Of a DNA stretch of 64,000 bases, positions 44,245 through 53,739 are shown in pieces; position 1 is the stretch's first letter; every line of letters starts with the position of its first letter. This DNA is from Emydura subglobosa. Its lineage: Eukaryota; Chordata; Testudines; Chelidae. The translations under genes and the position numbers were made by a program. The notes beneath the pieces are model-generated. The model searched no databases, was not told the DNA's origin, and saw only the letters and a list, made by a program, of their open reading frames with translations. The stretch covers positions 8,799,433-8,863,432 of the forward strand of contig ML679961.1 in NCBI GenBank assembly GCA_007922225.1, in the 5' to 3' direction.

Positions 44245-44940
44245 AGCTGGGAGGGATTGCAAGCACTTTGGGGGACTTGGATTAGAATTTAAAATGATCT
44301 TGATAAATTGGAAAATTGGCCTGAAATCAGCGAGATTAAATTAATAAAGATAAGTGCAAACAGCCACAACCAGGAATGAAAAAAATCAAATGCAATATGG
44401 GGAATAACTGGCTAAGCAGCAGTACTGCAGAAAAAGACTGGGGGATTACAGTGGATCCTAAATTGAATCTGAGTCAAAAATGTGATGCAGTTGCAAAAAA
44501 AGGCAAATGTCATTCCAGAATATATTAACAGGGCAATCGTATGTGAGACATGGGAGATAATTGTTCCACTTTCTTTGGCACTGGTGAGGCCTCATCTAGA
44601 AGACTGTCCAGTTCTGGATACCACAATTCAAGAAATGTGGAAAAACTGGAGAGAGTTGAGAGGAGGGCAACCAAAATGGGCAAAGGTTTAGAAAATATGA
44701 CCTATGAAGAAAGGTTGAAAGAACTGGGGCTTTTTTTCGTCTAGAGAAGAGAAGGCTCAGGGGGGACATGATAACAGTCTTCAAATATATAAAAGGTTGT
44801 TATAAAGAGAATGGTGATTAATTGTTCTCCGTGTTCACCTGTCAGGGAATGTCTAACATACTTAATCCTGCTGCAGTGCAAGTGGATGGACTAGATGTCC
44901 TCTTGAGGTCCCTTCCAACCCTACATTTCTATGATTCTCA
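44245..44940 (+). mobile_element. Older CR1-family LINE fragment
   Basis: The blocks correspond to CR1 reverse transcriptase but are more diverged than the other copies: [22 protein letters not shown] sequence at 44550-44605, a TKMGKGLENMTYEERLKELG block at 44670-44730, and the CR1 end GGACTAGATGTCCTCTTGAGG to ATTTCTATGATTCTC. Frames are broken several times. Confidence 0.75.
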
Positions 44941-44944
44941 GTGA

Positions 44945-45335
44945 ATACTGTTTCACTGAACAAGATAAATTGTATTACTGTCAGACTTAAGAACACACCC
45001 ATCATTCATGTCATGAATTCATTTACTTCTCTCTGAGTCAGAGCCTGAACTCAGCTATGCTGGACTAACTCTGGAAGATTCACTGCAGGAACTTTGGATT
45101 TATACTTGTAGCGGAGATCAGAATTTATGCATCTCATCCTCTGTCATCTTTCCAGCTTCCTCATTTCTGAACTGACTGACTAACAGTTTATTGTTGAGAG
45201 GTGGATCACGATCCCAGAGGTAAGTGCAGGATGGTCACACAAAGAGACCAAAAAGAGCTGCCGAAAGACATTTCAGTGACAATTTCTCATGAGTACCAAA
45301 CCACTGGTTGACTTAATAAAGTAGCCAAGGTAATA
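44945..45335. other. No recognised gene
   Basis: Nothing recognised between the CR1 end and the next palindromic element. Confidence 0.5.
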
Positions 45336-45336
45336 T

Positions 45337-45427
45337 GGGTCTGATTTTTCAGACGTGCCGAGAACCCAGCCTTGATTTTGAAATCAAAGAGACCTGCAGC
45401 ACCCATCACCTCTGAAAACCAGGCCCT
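45337..45427. repeat. Palindromic element (GGGTCTGATTTTTCAG type)
   Basis: The ends GGGTCTGATTTTTCAGACG and CCTCTGAAAACCAGGCCC are inverted with CCGAGAACCC and GCAGCACCCATC inside. Confidence 0.6.
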
Positions 45428-45557
45428 TTCATACTTCTACAGCTAACTGGCTTTTTAATGGCATGATTTAAAAGTGGTGGAGGAATCACAGCGTATTGAG
45501 ATAGACTTGGACCTGCATGATACAGGTACTTATTCAGTAGCTCTTTTATTGTCTAAA

Positions 45558-45652
45558 TCCTTGATTCAGCAAAGCACATCATTTTAAGCACATGCTTGAG
45601 TCAGCAAAGCACTTAAGCATGTCCTTAAAATTAGGTGCTTTGCTGAATCAGA
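45558..45652. repeat. Palindromic repeat (GATTCAGCAAAGC type)
   Basis: TTGATTCAGCAAAGCAC and GTGCTTTGCTGAATCA are perfect inverted arms, with an inner TTAAGCACATGC and GCATGTCCTTAA pair and a partial duplication of TCAGCAAAGCACTTAAGCA. Confidence 0.75.
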
Positions 45653-45987
45653 GCCTGAATATGGACTTATCAGGCAGTTCAAAGGAAACCCTTTCGTGTT
45701 AATAAGCCTTAATAAGTGCTAACCAAAATTAGTACTGAAGCAGCAGCAGATCTTTGCACCATCATATCGGCAATGCAAGATTAGGAATAGGCATAGTCCT
45801 TGGATCTCCAATCTCACAGAGGAGGCAGCACATTTAACCTCTGTGGGTGGGAAAGGCTTTCCTTGCCTCCGAGGTAACACTATTTGGCCAACCATTTGAA
45901 GCAGCATTGACGTGCCATGGAGGGACTTTGTCCAGTCCTCCTCAAAGGAAGGTCACCAGGCAGCAGTGCTTTTAAGGAAGGTGATGA

Positions 45988-46095
45988 TACATAAGAACTG
46001 CCATACTGAGTCAGACCAATGGTCCATCTAGCCCAGTATCCTGTCTTCTGACAGTAGCCAATGCCAGATACTTCAGAGGGAATGAATGGAATGGG
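45988..46095 (-). mobile_element. LINE 3' end, different CR1-like subfamily
   Basis: ACATAAGAACTGCCATACTG, GTCAGACCAATGGTCCATC, TAGCCCAGTATCCTGTCTTC and CAATGCCAGATACTTCAGAG form a common chelonian LINE end. Direct abutment to the next CR1 suggests insertion beside it. The orientation is inferred. Confidence 0.5.
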
Positions 46096-46097
46096 AA

Positions 46098-46655
46098 ATC
46101 ATAGAATATTAGGGTTGGAAGGGACCTCAGGAGGTCATCTAGTCCAACCCCCTGCTCAAAGCAGGACCAACCCCAACTAAATCATCCCAGCCAGGGCTTT
46201 GTCAAGACAGGCTTTAAAAACCTCTAAGGATGGAGATTCCACCACCTCCCTAGATAACCCATTCCAGTGCTTACCACCCAATAATGAAAACGTTTTTCCT
46301 AATAGCCAACCTAGACCTCCCCCACTGCAACTTGAGACCATTGCTCCTTGTTCTGTCATCTGCCATCTGAGAACAGCCTAGCTCCACCCTCCCTGGAAAC
46401 CCCCCTTCAGATAGTTGAAGGCCACTAACAAATCCTCCCTCATTCTTCTCTTCTGCAAACTAAATAAGCCCAGTTCCCTCACCTTCTCCTCATAAGTCAT
46501 ATGCTCCAGCCCCCTAGTCATTTTTGCTGCCTTCCACTGGACTGTCACCAATTTGTCCACATCCTTCCTGTAGTGGAGGGCCCAAAACTGGACACAGTAC
46601 TCCATATGTGGCCTCACCAGTGCCGAACACAGGGGAATAATCACTTTCTTCGATC
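46098..46655 (-). mobile_element. CR1 LINE, 5'-truncated
   Basis: The 3' terminus (ATAGAATATTAGGGTTGGAAGG) is at 46098. The minus strand encodes the reverse-transcriptase end: [20 protein letters not shown] (46630-46570), [18 protein letters not shown] and [10 protein letters not shown], then, with frameshifts, [16 protein letters not shown] at 46250-46205. It lies immediately left of the DIRS element. Confidence 0.9.
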
Positions 46656-46770
46656 TTCAATGGCAATGGTATAGGCGGGGAGGAACACTAGGGAGAAGAG
46701 CAAGGGTAAGAAAACCTAAGGTGTTCAATGTTGTTAAAGAAGAGGATACGCACCTTGTGCAGTAACTGTA

Positions 46771-47103
46771 GTTCTTCAAGACGTACGTCCCTGTGGGTGT
46801 TCCTCTTCAGGTGAGTATGCACCTTCAATCAGAAATGTTCACTAGCAGTGTCTGTTGGGCCTGCACATGTACTCTACACATCCTTTTGCATGGTACCAAG
46901 GCTATACAGGGCTGCGCGGGTGAACCATCCTCAGTTCTTTCTCTACCGCAAAGTCCGCTAAAGACACTCCAAAGCAGAGGGCAAGGAGGGTGGGTTGTGG
47001 AGCACCCATAGAGACTCCGCTCTAGAAGAACTCCAGATACTGCTGAAGGTGAGCAACCTCTTCTTCTTCAAGTAGTGTCCCTATGGTTGCTCCACTTCAG
47101 GTG
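46771..47103. repeat. DIRS 3' terminal repeat and internal complementary region
   Basis: Three copies of the terminal motif occur: direct at 46771-46812, inverted at 46999-47031 and direct at 47061-47103. This is the arrangement expected when the internal complementary region copies the element ends to guide circle formation. Confidence 0.7.
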
Positions 47104-48075
47104 ACTTCCAAGCAATATCTCTAAAAGGAGGAGGGAGCTTTGGAATAGAATCCAGTACTGAGGACAGAACTGCACTGCCAACTGCCACATCAGATCTAGA
47201 GGCATGGACCAAGGCATAGTGTTTGGAGAAAATATGTATTAAAGACCGCGTAGCAACTCTGCAGATCTCAGTTACTGGAATGTCCTTAAATAGGGCGACA
47301 GACAGTGATTGTAACCTTGAAGAGTAGGCCAATACCCTAGCAGGAGGCTGGTTGTTGGCAGTGTCACAGCAAGTTATAAGTCATGCCAAAGTTCAACTTG
47401 ATAGTCCTTAGATAGAAAGGCAATGCTCTTTTGACATTTAAGGTATGGAAAGCAGCTTCCTGTCCTGAGCTATGTAGTTTCAGGGGGCCAGAGGGGGAAA
47501 TGGTAAATGGATAGTCTCGTTCAAATGTAATTCAGATGATACCTTAGGTAGGAGTTTACGGAGTGGATGTAGAAAAACTTTGTCCTAGAAGAATACCAGA
47601 AAGGGAGGATCCTCCATTAAAGCCCCGATTTGTGCAACTCCCAAAGTTGATGTATTGGCTACTAAAAAGGCAGTCTTCATACAAAGGTTCAGTAAGGAAT
47701 AGGTTGCCATTGGTTCAAATGGGGGTCTTGTGAAACCTCTGAGAACTAGATTAAGATCCCAAACTGGAGTGGGATCATTACTTGAGGGAAGAGGTTCCCC
47801 AGTTCTTTAATGAACCTTTCAGTTGTAGGGTGAAAAAACACTAAGAAACCTTCCTCTGAAGAATGAAAGGCTGTTATCACAGCCAAATGAATCATAATCA
47901 AGCTACTCGATAAACCTGTTTTCTTCAGTTGTTGCAGGTAATCCAGGATAAGTAAAAGTGAAAAAGATTCAGGTGCATGTTCACGCCAATAGCTAAATCT
48001 TTTCCACTTCTGAAGGTAGTTTAATAATAGCTGCTGTACCTCTTCCAAACAGTTAGAGTCTATCCCACGAACCAT
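47081..48075 (-). pseudogene. DIRS tyrosine recombinase relic
   Basis: The encoded enzyme would insert the circular DNA copy. The N-terminal part (48075-47746) reads LLNYLQKWKRFSYW, LLLILDYLQQLKKTGLSSSL and HPTTERFIKELGNLFP, as in the SAM-like domain of DIRS recombinases. The C-terminal part (47332-47081) reads DIPVTEICRVAT followed by FSKHYALVHASRSDVAV, the region of the catalytic Tyr. The region between is out of frame. The HSTR-like block before it has lost its His (YSSR). It abuts the terminal repeat, as the family requires. Confidence 0.8.
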
Positions 48076-48485
48076 CGTGGATCCAATCCTGGAGGTGGAG
48101 AACTTCTAGATTGGGATGAGCCACGCTGACATCTTAATAGAGGAGAGAAGGGGTGAATGAATGGAAGAATGATCTCTGGAGAAGAATACAATTGAAACAG
48201 CTACAGGTATCATGCTTGATTCAGTCATGTTGAGACTATTAGGATAACCTTGGACTTGTCCTGCTGGATCTTGTTCATCACCTTTAGAATGACAAATGTT
48301 GTGGGAAATTCATACTACAGGCCCTTCGACCAAGATAGGAGGAAGATGTCCCCCAAGGAATGGCAGCCTACATGCCCTCTTGAACAGAACAGATGATATT
48401 TCCCGCCTGTGGTGGTGGTGAAAAGGTCCACTTCCAGGCGTTCCCATATTTGAAATATGTCATCTAGGATTCATGGATCCAAATC

Positions 48486-48931
48486 TCATTCATAGTCTTG
48501 GAAGAAGCACCTGCTGAGGGCTTCGTTCATGGTGTTCCGCACTCTGGGAAGGTACATTGTCGAAATGTGAATGAGATTGACTATGCACCAATTCCGTAAG
48601 TTTATTGCTTCAGCACACGGAGAGGGGGATCTCACTTCACCTTGTGAGTTGATATAAAACATGTAGACTACATTGATAGACTTTTTCTCTGAAAAGCGGC
48701 ACACACTGAAGACAGGCATTACTGAATGCCCTTAGTTACAATAGGTTGATGTGGAGCCTGGCCCCTTGAGCATCGAGTGATTGTGTGAGAATTGCGTGAG
48801 CATCGAGATGTGCCTGCCCATCCCAGTAGTGATGCATCCACCGTCACAGAGACTGGTGGCATCGTCCAGAGAAAAGGAATGCCACTGCCGATCTGGCGGT
48901 AATCTTTCCACCAGTCGAGGGAATCTTTCAC
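48486..48931 (-). pseudogene. DIRS RNase H relic
   Basis: Two frames carry the pieces. VSVTVDASLLGWAG (48870-48820) is the first strand with its catalytic Asp. NVVYMFYINSQGEVRSPSP and VRNTMNEALSRCF (48680-48505) match the middle and last parts, with LSR at the end. The domain degrades the RNA strand during reverse transcription. It lies between the reverse transcriptase and the recombinase, as expected. Confidence 0.75.
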
Positions 48932-49234
48932 CTGACGAGAAAAAGAAACTTGTTTGTATAAGCTGTATCTGCTTGGTGAGTAGACTGTTCTGAGCCACCC
49001 CTGAAAACAAAGAAGGTATAACCTTGCATGATCTGTGAGGAAAGTGCAAGCTGCTCTGTGACCCAGGAGCTGAAGGACAGTTCCTCAGTGAGGTTTGAGA
49101 GCTTGAGCAGTTCTAAAGAGTTTTGATAGGGTAACTAATCTGGCCCTCGCAGCCAGTGACTCCAAGGATGTCCCTATGAAGTGTATTTTCTATAGTGGAG
49201 TCAACATGGGTTTCTCAATACTGAGTTGGAGGCC

Positions 49235-49926
49235 TCACTGCAGAAATAACAATAGGACCTTCTGGGTGGCTGACCACACTGCTTCAGAAGACTGACCCTT
49301 GAACAGCCAATCATCGAGGTATGGGAGTACTACAATTGTCTCCCAATGAAGGTAAGTGGCCAGCACTGCTAGAACTTTTGAAGATACTCTCAGAGCTAAG
49401 GAGGGTCCAAAAGGAAGCATCTGATATCGGAAGTGATCCTGGCATATCATGAAACGCAAGCAACTTCTGTGAGATTGGTGTGTCGCAATATGGAAATATG
49501 GAGGTCGAGGGCTGAAAAGCAGTCTCCTGGGTCTAATGAAGGAATTATTGCTGCCACAGTCACCATCTTGAATTTCTGAGACTTTAAACATTTGTTTAGG
49601 AGCCACAGGTCTAAAATTGGTTTCAATCCTCTATTTTTCTTTGGTAGGAGGAAATACCTTGAGTAGAAATCCTTCCCCTTGTGCTGAGCAGGGACAAGTT
49701 TTATTGATCCTAGACAAAGAAGGGAGTCTATTTCCTGTTTCAACAGCAGCTTGTGAGAGGGGTCCTTGAAGAAGGATGCTGAAGGAGGGTGGGATGTAAA
49801 GTGGATGGTGTAACCTAATGTAACAACCTCCAAAACCCATCTGTCTGTCACGTTGGAGAGTGGGTTTCCAAATGGGGGATGTGGGCAAACTACTGCACTT
49901 GGTGGTAAGGAGTGGAGAGGATTCAA
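49235..49926 (-). pseudogene. DIRS reverse transcriptase relic
   Basis: Frame 1 (49926-49447) reads DFYSRYFLLPKKNRGLKPIL, DLWLLNKCLKSQKFKM and IIPSLDPGDCFSALDL, the fingers and palm of the polymerase. The frame shifts near 49505, and a second frame continues YFHIATHQSHRSCLRF, CQDHFRYQMLPFG and the catalytic PYLDDWL at about 49310. The YxDD is intact as YLDD. One frameshift and later stops inactivate it. The KDGGLRPILDLR-type block and the following recombinase separate DIRS from gypsy elements. Confidence 0.9.
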
Positions 49927-50337
49927 ACCCTCAACCAGCCTGTCAAACCTGGTATTTTGATGATGAAGCTGGTTGCGTATTTGAACCAGATGGATCTGTG
50001 GTTCACTTCCTCTGGAACTGGCGCCTCATTCTCGGGGGTTCAGTGGGTCTCTGGAATGCAAAAAATTGTATGGGATGGGACCTCTGGGTAGTGTGCAATC
50101 TACTAAACTTTCTTTTTCTCACAGGTATGTAAATTCCTAGAGATCATACAGTGGCTCTGGAGACTTTCAGAGCATGGAGGAACTCATCTGTGTTCTCTAA
50201 AAACAACTTCAGATTATCATAGGGAAGGTCCTCTACTGTGCTTTGGACTTCCCTTGGGAAACCAGACAGCTGAAGCCATGATGCCCTCTCCATAACCACC
50301 ATCATTGAGACAGAGTGGGCTGTAGTGTCTTCTGCAT

Positions 50338-51350
50338 CTAAGAATGCTTAAAAGGTGTCCTAACTAGTAAATGCCCTTCGGCAAAGACAGCCTTAAATTG
50401 CTGTCTCTGATCTGGAGAAAGGTGTTCAATAAATGCACTGAACTTTGTATAGTTCATGCGGTTGTATTTGGCCATGAGCACCTGATATTTAGCGATCCAA
50501 AATTGTAGAGTCACAGATGAAGAGGACTTCCATCCAAAAGGATCCAGACTCTTCTGGCCCCTGTCATACGGGATCACTTTTGCATGATGTTGCTATCCCC
50601 GCTCATTCGGTGCATCAACCACCAGAGAATTAGGTCGGAGAACAGAAATTCTGAGTCTGTGGTTGGGACACAGTATTGTTTGTTGGTGGGTAGTGTTGCT
50701 GGGGTCAGTCAAACTGTTTTTGAGGATCCAGAAGTATCTCACTGGTCAGGAGGGTGTCCAATAATCCGTGCTGCGATTCGTTGACCTCCGTGAATGGTAT
50801 GTGAAGGGTCTGCCACTTGTTTAATGAGGTCTTGGAACTGCCTAAAGTCAGAAACTACCATCTCCTTAACATCAGACAAAGCACTAATGCTGCCTCCACT
50901 CCTGGAAGTGGCATTAACACTTTGTCTCGTGATTATAAGGAAATGGTAGTTTGAGTGGGAGCTTCCTTATCTGTCCTAGTTTCTTGTTCCTCGACTTTCT
51001 CCTGTTGAGGAATGGTCTGAGGTAGTAGAGAATGTCTCTCTCTATTGTTCCAGTGAGGTAGGCTCAGACGCTAGAAAATTGCCATCTGTAAGCAGCCCAG
51101 GCATCCCAGTATGTCCATTGCATGGGTTCATATAGAAAAGGAGATGACATCCAAGATTGTTCCCACCATTTGTGGTGATTTCCCCACGCTTCCCAACCAG
51201 CATAGAAAGGGTTCCTATAAGGCTGGGTGAGAGAGCCCTGCACCAAAATAGAAGCAGCTGAGTGGACTGAATGGAGGTCCCCTCCATCCTTTCCTCATAG
51301 ACCAATGGAGGAGCCCCAACTGAAATCAATGAGGAGTCAGGCAGTACCAC
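50338..51350 (-). pseudogene. DIRS gag relic
   Basis: The C-terminal part at 50577-50338 reads SSVTLQFWIAKYQVLMAKYN and FIEHLSPDQRQQFKAVFAEG, a conserved DIRS gag block. Upstream (51246-51064) an aromatic, Pro/Trp-rich frame (YWDAWAAYRWQF) fits the gag N-terminal region. Frames are broken between them. Gag would package the RNA. It precedes the polymerase in element order. Confidence 0.65.
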
Positions 51351-51359
51351 ACAGATGAG

Positions 51360-52430
51360 TGTCCAGTGGTCGAGTGGGTTTCCATATTGAGAGGCCTTTA
51401 GTGCCCATGTTCAGCAGGGACTCTAGTTCGTCTGCTCCAGTTAAGTCCTTTGAGTACCTACAATCCTGAGTACTAAATGGAGTGTTGGTACCAACCACTC
51501 TTGACGAGTACCAAAGATTTAGATCACTCAGACGAGGACGCCACCAGAGGTCTATGCTTCAATTCACACAGCACCGCGGCACCGGTCAAGGGAATACTGG
51601 AGGTAGGGTTGTATCTGATGGTATCAGTCTGGAGGAATGTCTCTCCTTGACGTCTCTGAAATGTCCTCATGGTACCTAAGCTTGATCTGAGCCATGTTTG
51701 CTTGTAGAAGGGCTACAGGGTTTCTCAGCTTTGCCAGTACTGGAAGAAACTACAATCTGAATAGTACTGGGTAGAGAAGTCAGCAATTCTGAGGCCATCG
51801 ACCCAGTGGAGAATCAAGGTCTTTTAGGAGCAGAATCCCTATAAGATGAATCGGAACTTTTTTCCTGGAAACTTTGGAGGTCTCTGACGTCTTCCCTTTT
51901 CTGAGGGAGGGCTGAATCAAAGTCAACGGGGCACTGGATCTGCCCAGAGACTGAGGTACAAGGCTTCTCCCGACCTGGTTCTGAGGCAGGGCAAAGGTAG
52001 CACTACATCATAAGCAGCCTCTCAGCTTGATCTCCCAGTTCTTCCTTGTCCTGATTTAAGGGCTAAACGGAAGTCACACTTCTGAGGGATGTGCGACTCT
52101 CACAGGCAGGGAACACACTTGGAGTGCCATCACTAACCAGGATGGCCTCCTGGCAAGTGAAGCAGCATTTGAAGTCTGAAGAGCTGGGCATGCCCACCCA
52201 AGGAATTCAAGCCTCCCCAAAGAGAGGAGAGAGGAAAAAAAAGATGTAGTCCTTACTAGTAAAAATTAAACTAACTATTATACTAAGCTAAACTAACCCT
52301 AAAATTTCAGATGATAAGGCATGCTCAAAGCTGACATGCCAGAGCTCTGTCTCAGGCCAGGGCGGTTGACAAGGAACTGAAGGCATTTTGCCCAATATTC
52401 AGCCCAATATAGCCTCGACATAGCAGGACA
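51360..52430 (-). other. DIRS 5' region without readable frame
   Basis: This lies between the gag relic and the 5' terminal repeat. No long open frame or motif survives. An A/G-rich stretch at 52210-52260 may be the leader. Confidence 0.5.
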
Positions 52431-52767
52431 TGAGGATGTGTAGGATGCAGGTGCAACGATCTTGAGGGTTCATTAAAGAACAAACTCTTGAATGAGTACG
52501 GAATAAAATTTTAATCACACAGATGGGAGTGACTCTGAGGAGTACAGGTGGGAGCAGCCATGTTAGATCTGATGTAGGGCACATCTCCCAATTCACAACG
52601 CTGTCCCATGCTAGGGAGAGTCTCTAAATCACAATCTTCTACAAGCCTATCCCTACAGCATGCGTGGGCCAAACAGACACTGCTAGTGAAAATCTCTGAT
52701 CGAGGGTGCATGGGGCTCATGCTCACCTGAAATGGAGCACCCATAGGCACACTACTCTAAGAAGAAC
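52431..52767. repeat. DIRS 5' terminal repeat with an inserted segment
   Basis: Compared with the other end (46771-46950), the match runs from 52767 down to ~52661 and resumes at ~52454 with GCACCTGCATCCTACACATCC (minus strand). About 206 bases (52455-52660) are extra on this side. Confidence 0.65.
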
Positions 52768-52769
52768 AA

Positions 52770-53455
52770 AATGATTCCACTTCAGATCCGGTGTTGAACA
52801 ATGTTGCATGTTAAATGAGCACTGGATATTGCTTGGACAAGCACCAATGTAGAAAATCAAGGACAAACTCCAGGATAACCATGTATGTCATACAGTCTAG
52901 TTTCCTTAGACTGATGGAAAGCAAAAAGCTTCACATGAGTGAATGTGTTACGTTTATAATCTGGTCAAAGGGATGGGCAATGGATACAAACTACAAGGAC
53001 TTATTGTAACTCTGAACGAAGAAAAACGTGTATCGTTTTGCAAGACGGATTGACCCAAATGAAATCAGTGTCAAACACATGACTGGCTGGCTGGCTGGCT
53101 CTGATTTAAGAGACAGTGTCAAAGGAATAAAACATGGTCAGAGGATAATGATCGCCTGCAGGGTTAAACCATGTTAAGGACTAATGAGAGAGGTGTGAAG
53201 ATTCATTAAATTGGGGTCAGAGCGTAAGCAATGGTGAGCATGAGTCAACCCATTGACTTGTCGTTTAACTTGATTTCAGCTGGACTGCTCACGTGAGAAG
53301 CTGCTGTCCTTTGTAAGCATGGGATCCCTCTCAATGCCTTAGATTTCTAAAAAGGCATCTCTTCATACCAGGTGCATGAACCACAGAAAAACAATTCCAA
53401 AGGCTGCAGAAGACACCCATGTCAGCTTACAAACTCTCCCTCCCCCTGTCAATCT
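52770..53455. other. No recognised gene
   Basis: A short (GGCT)n tract lies at 53082-53102. Nothing else was recognised. Confidence 0.5.
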
Positions 53456-53461
53456 AAGACT

Positions 53462-53735
53462 AATAATTATTATTTATTTGAACTAGGTAACGGCTAGCGG
53501 ACCCCACTGAGATGAGGGTCCCATTGTGTTGGCACTGTGCATATGCATAGCAAGAAACAGTCTTTGTGCTGAAGAGAGTACAGTCTAAACAAACAAGACA
53601 GACAAAAAGTGGAAGAAACAAACTATTATTATCCCCGAGGCATTAAGTAACTTGCCCAGGATCTATGGCAGTGCTGGGACGTAAACCCAGATCTCCTGAG
53701 TCCTATTCCAGTGCCTTAACCTTTTTCTCTAACAA
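53462..53735 (-). mobile_element. MIR-type SINE, reverse orientation
   Basis: ATTATTATTTATTTGAACTAG, GTCCCATTGTGTTGGCACTG, CAGTCTAAACAAACAAGACAG, TTAAGTAACTTGCCCAGG and CAGATCTCCTGAGTCCTATTC give a nearly complete reversed MIR. Confidence 0.8.
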
Positions 53736-53739
53736 TTAC

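Larger units (their letters stand above)
46771..52767 (-). mobile_element. DIRS-type tyrosine-recombinase retrotransposon, near complete
   Basis: A ~6.0-kb element read right to left. Its ends are inverted: 46771-46812 and 52727-52767 share GTTCTTC, GGGTG(C/T)TCC and TTCAGGTGAG. Gag, reverse transcriptase, RNase H and tyrosine recombinase relics follow in the canonical DIRS order. DIRS elements integrate through a circular intermediate with a tyrosine recombinase instead of an integrase and so lack normal LTRs. All frames are broken, so it is not autonomous. Confidence 0.88.
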
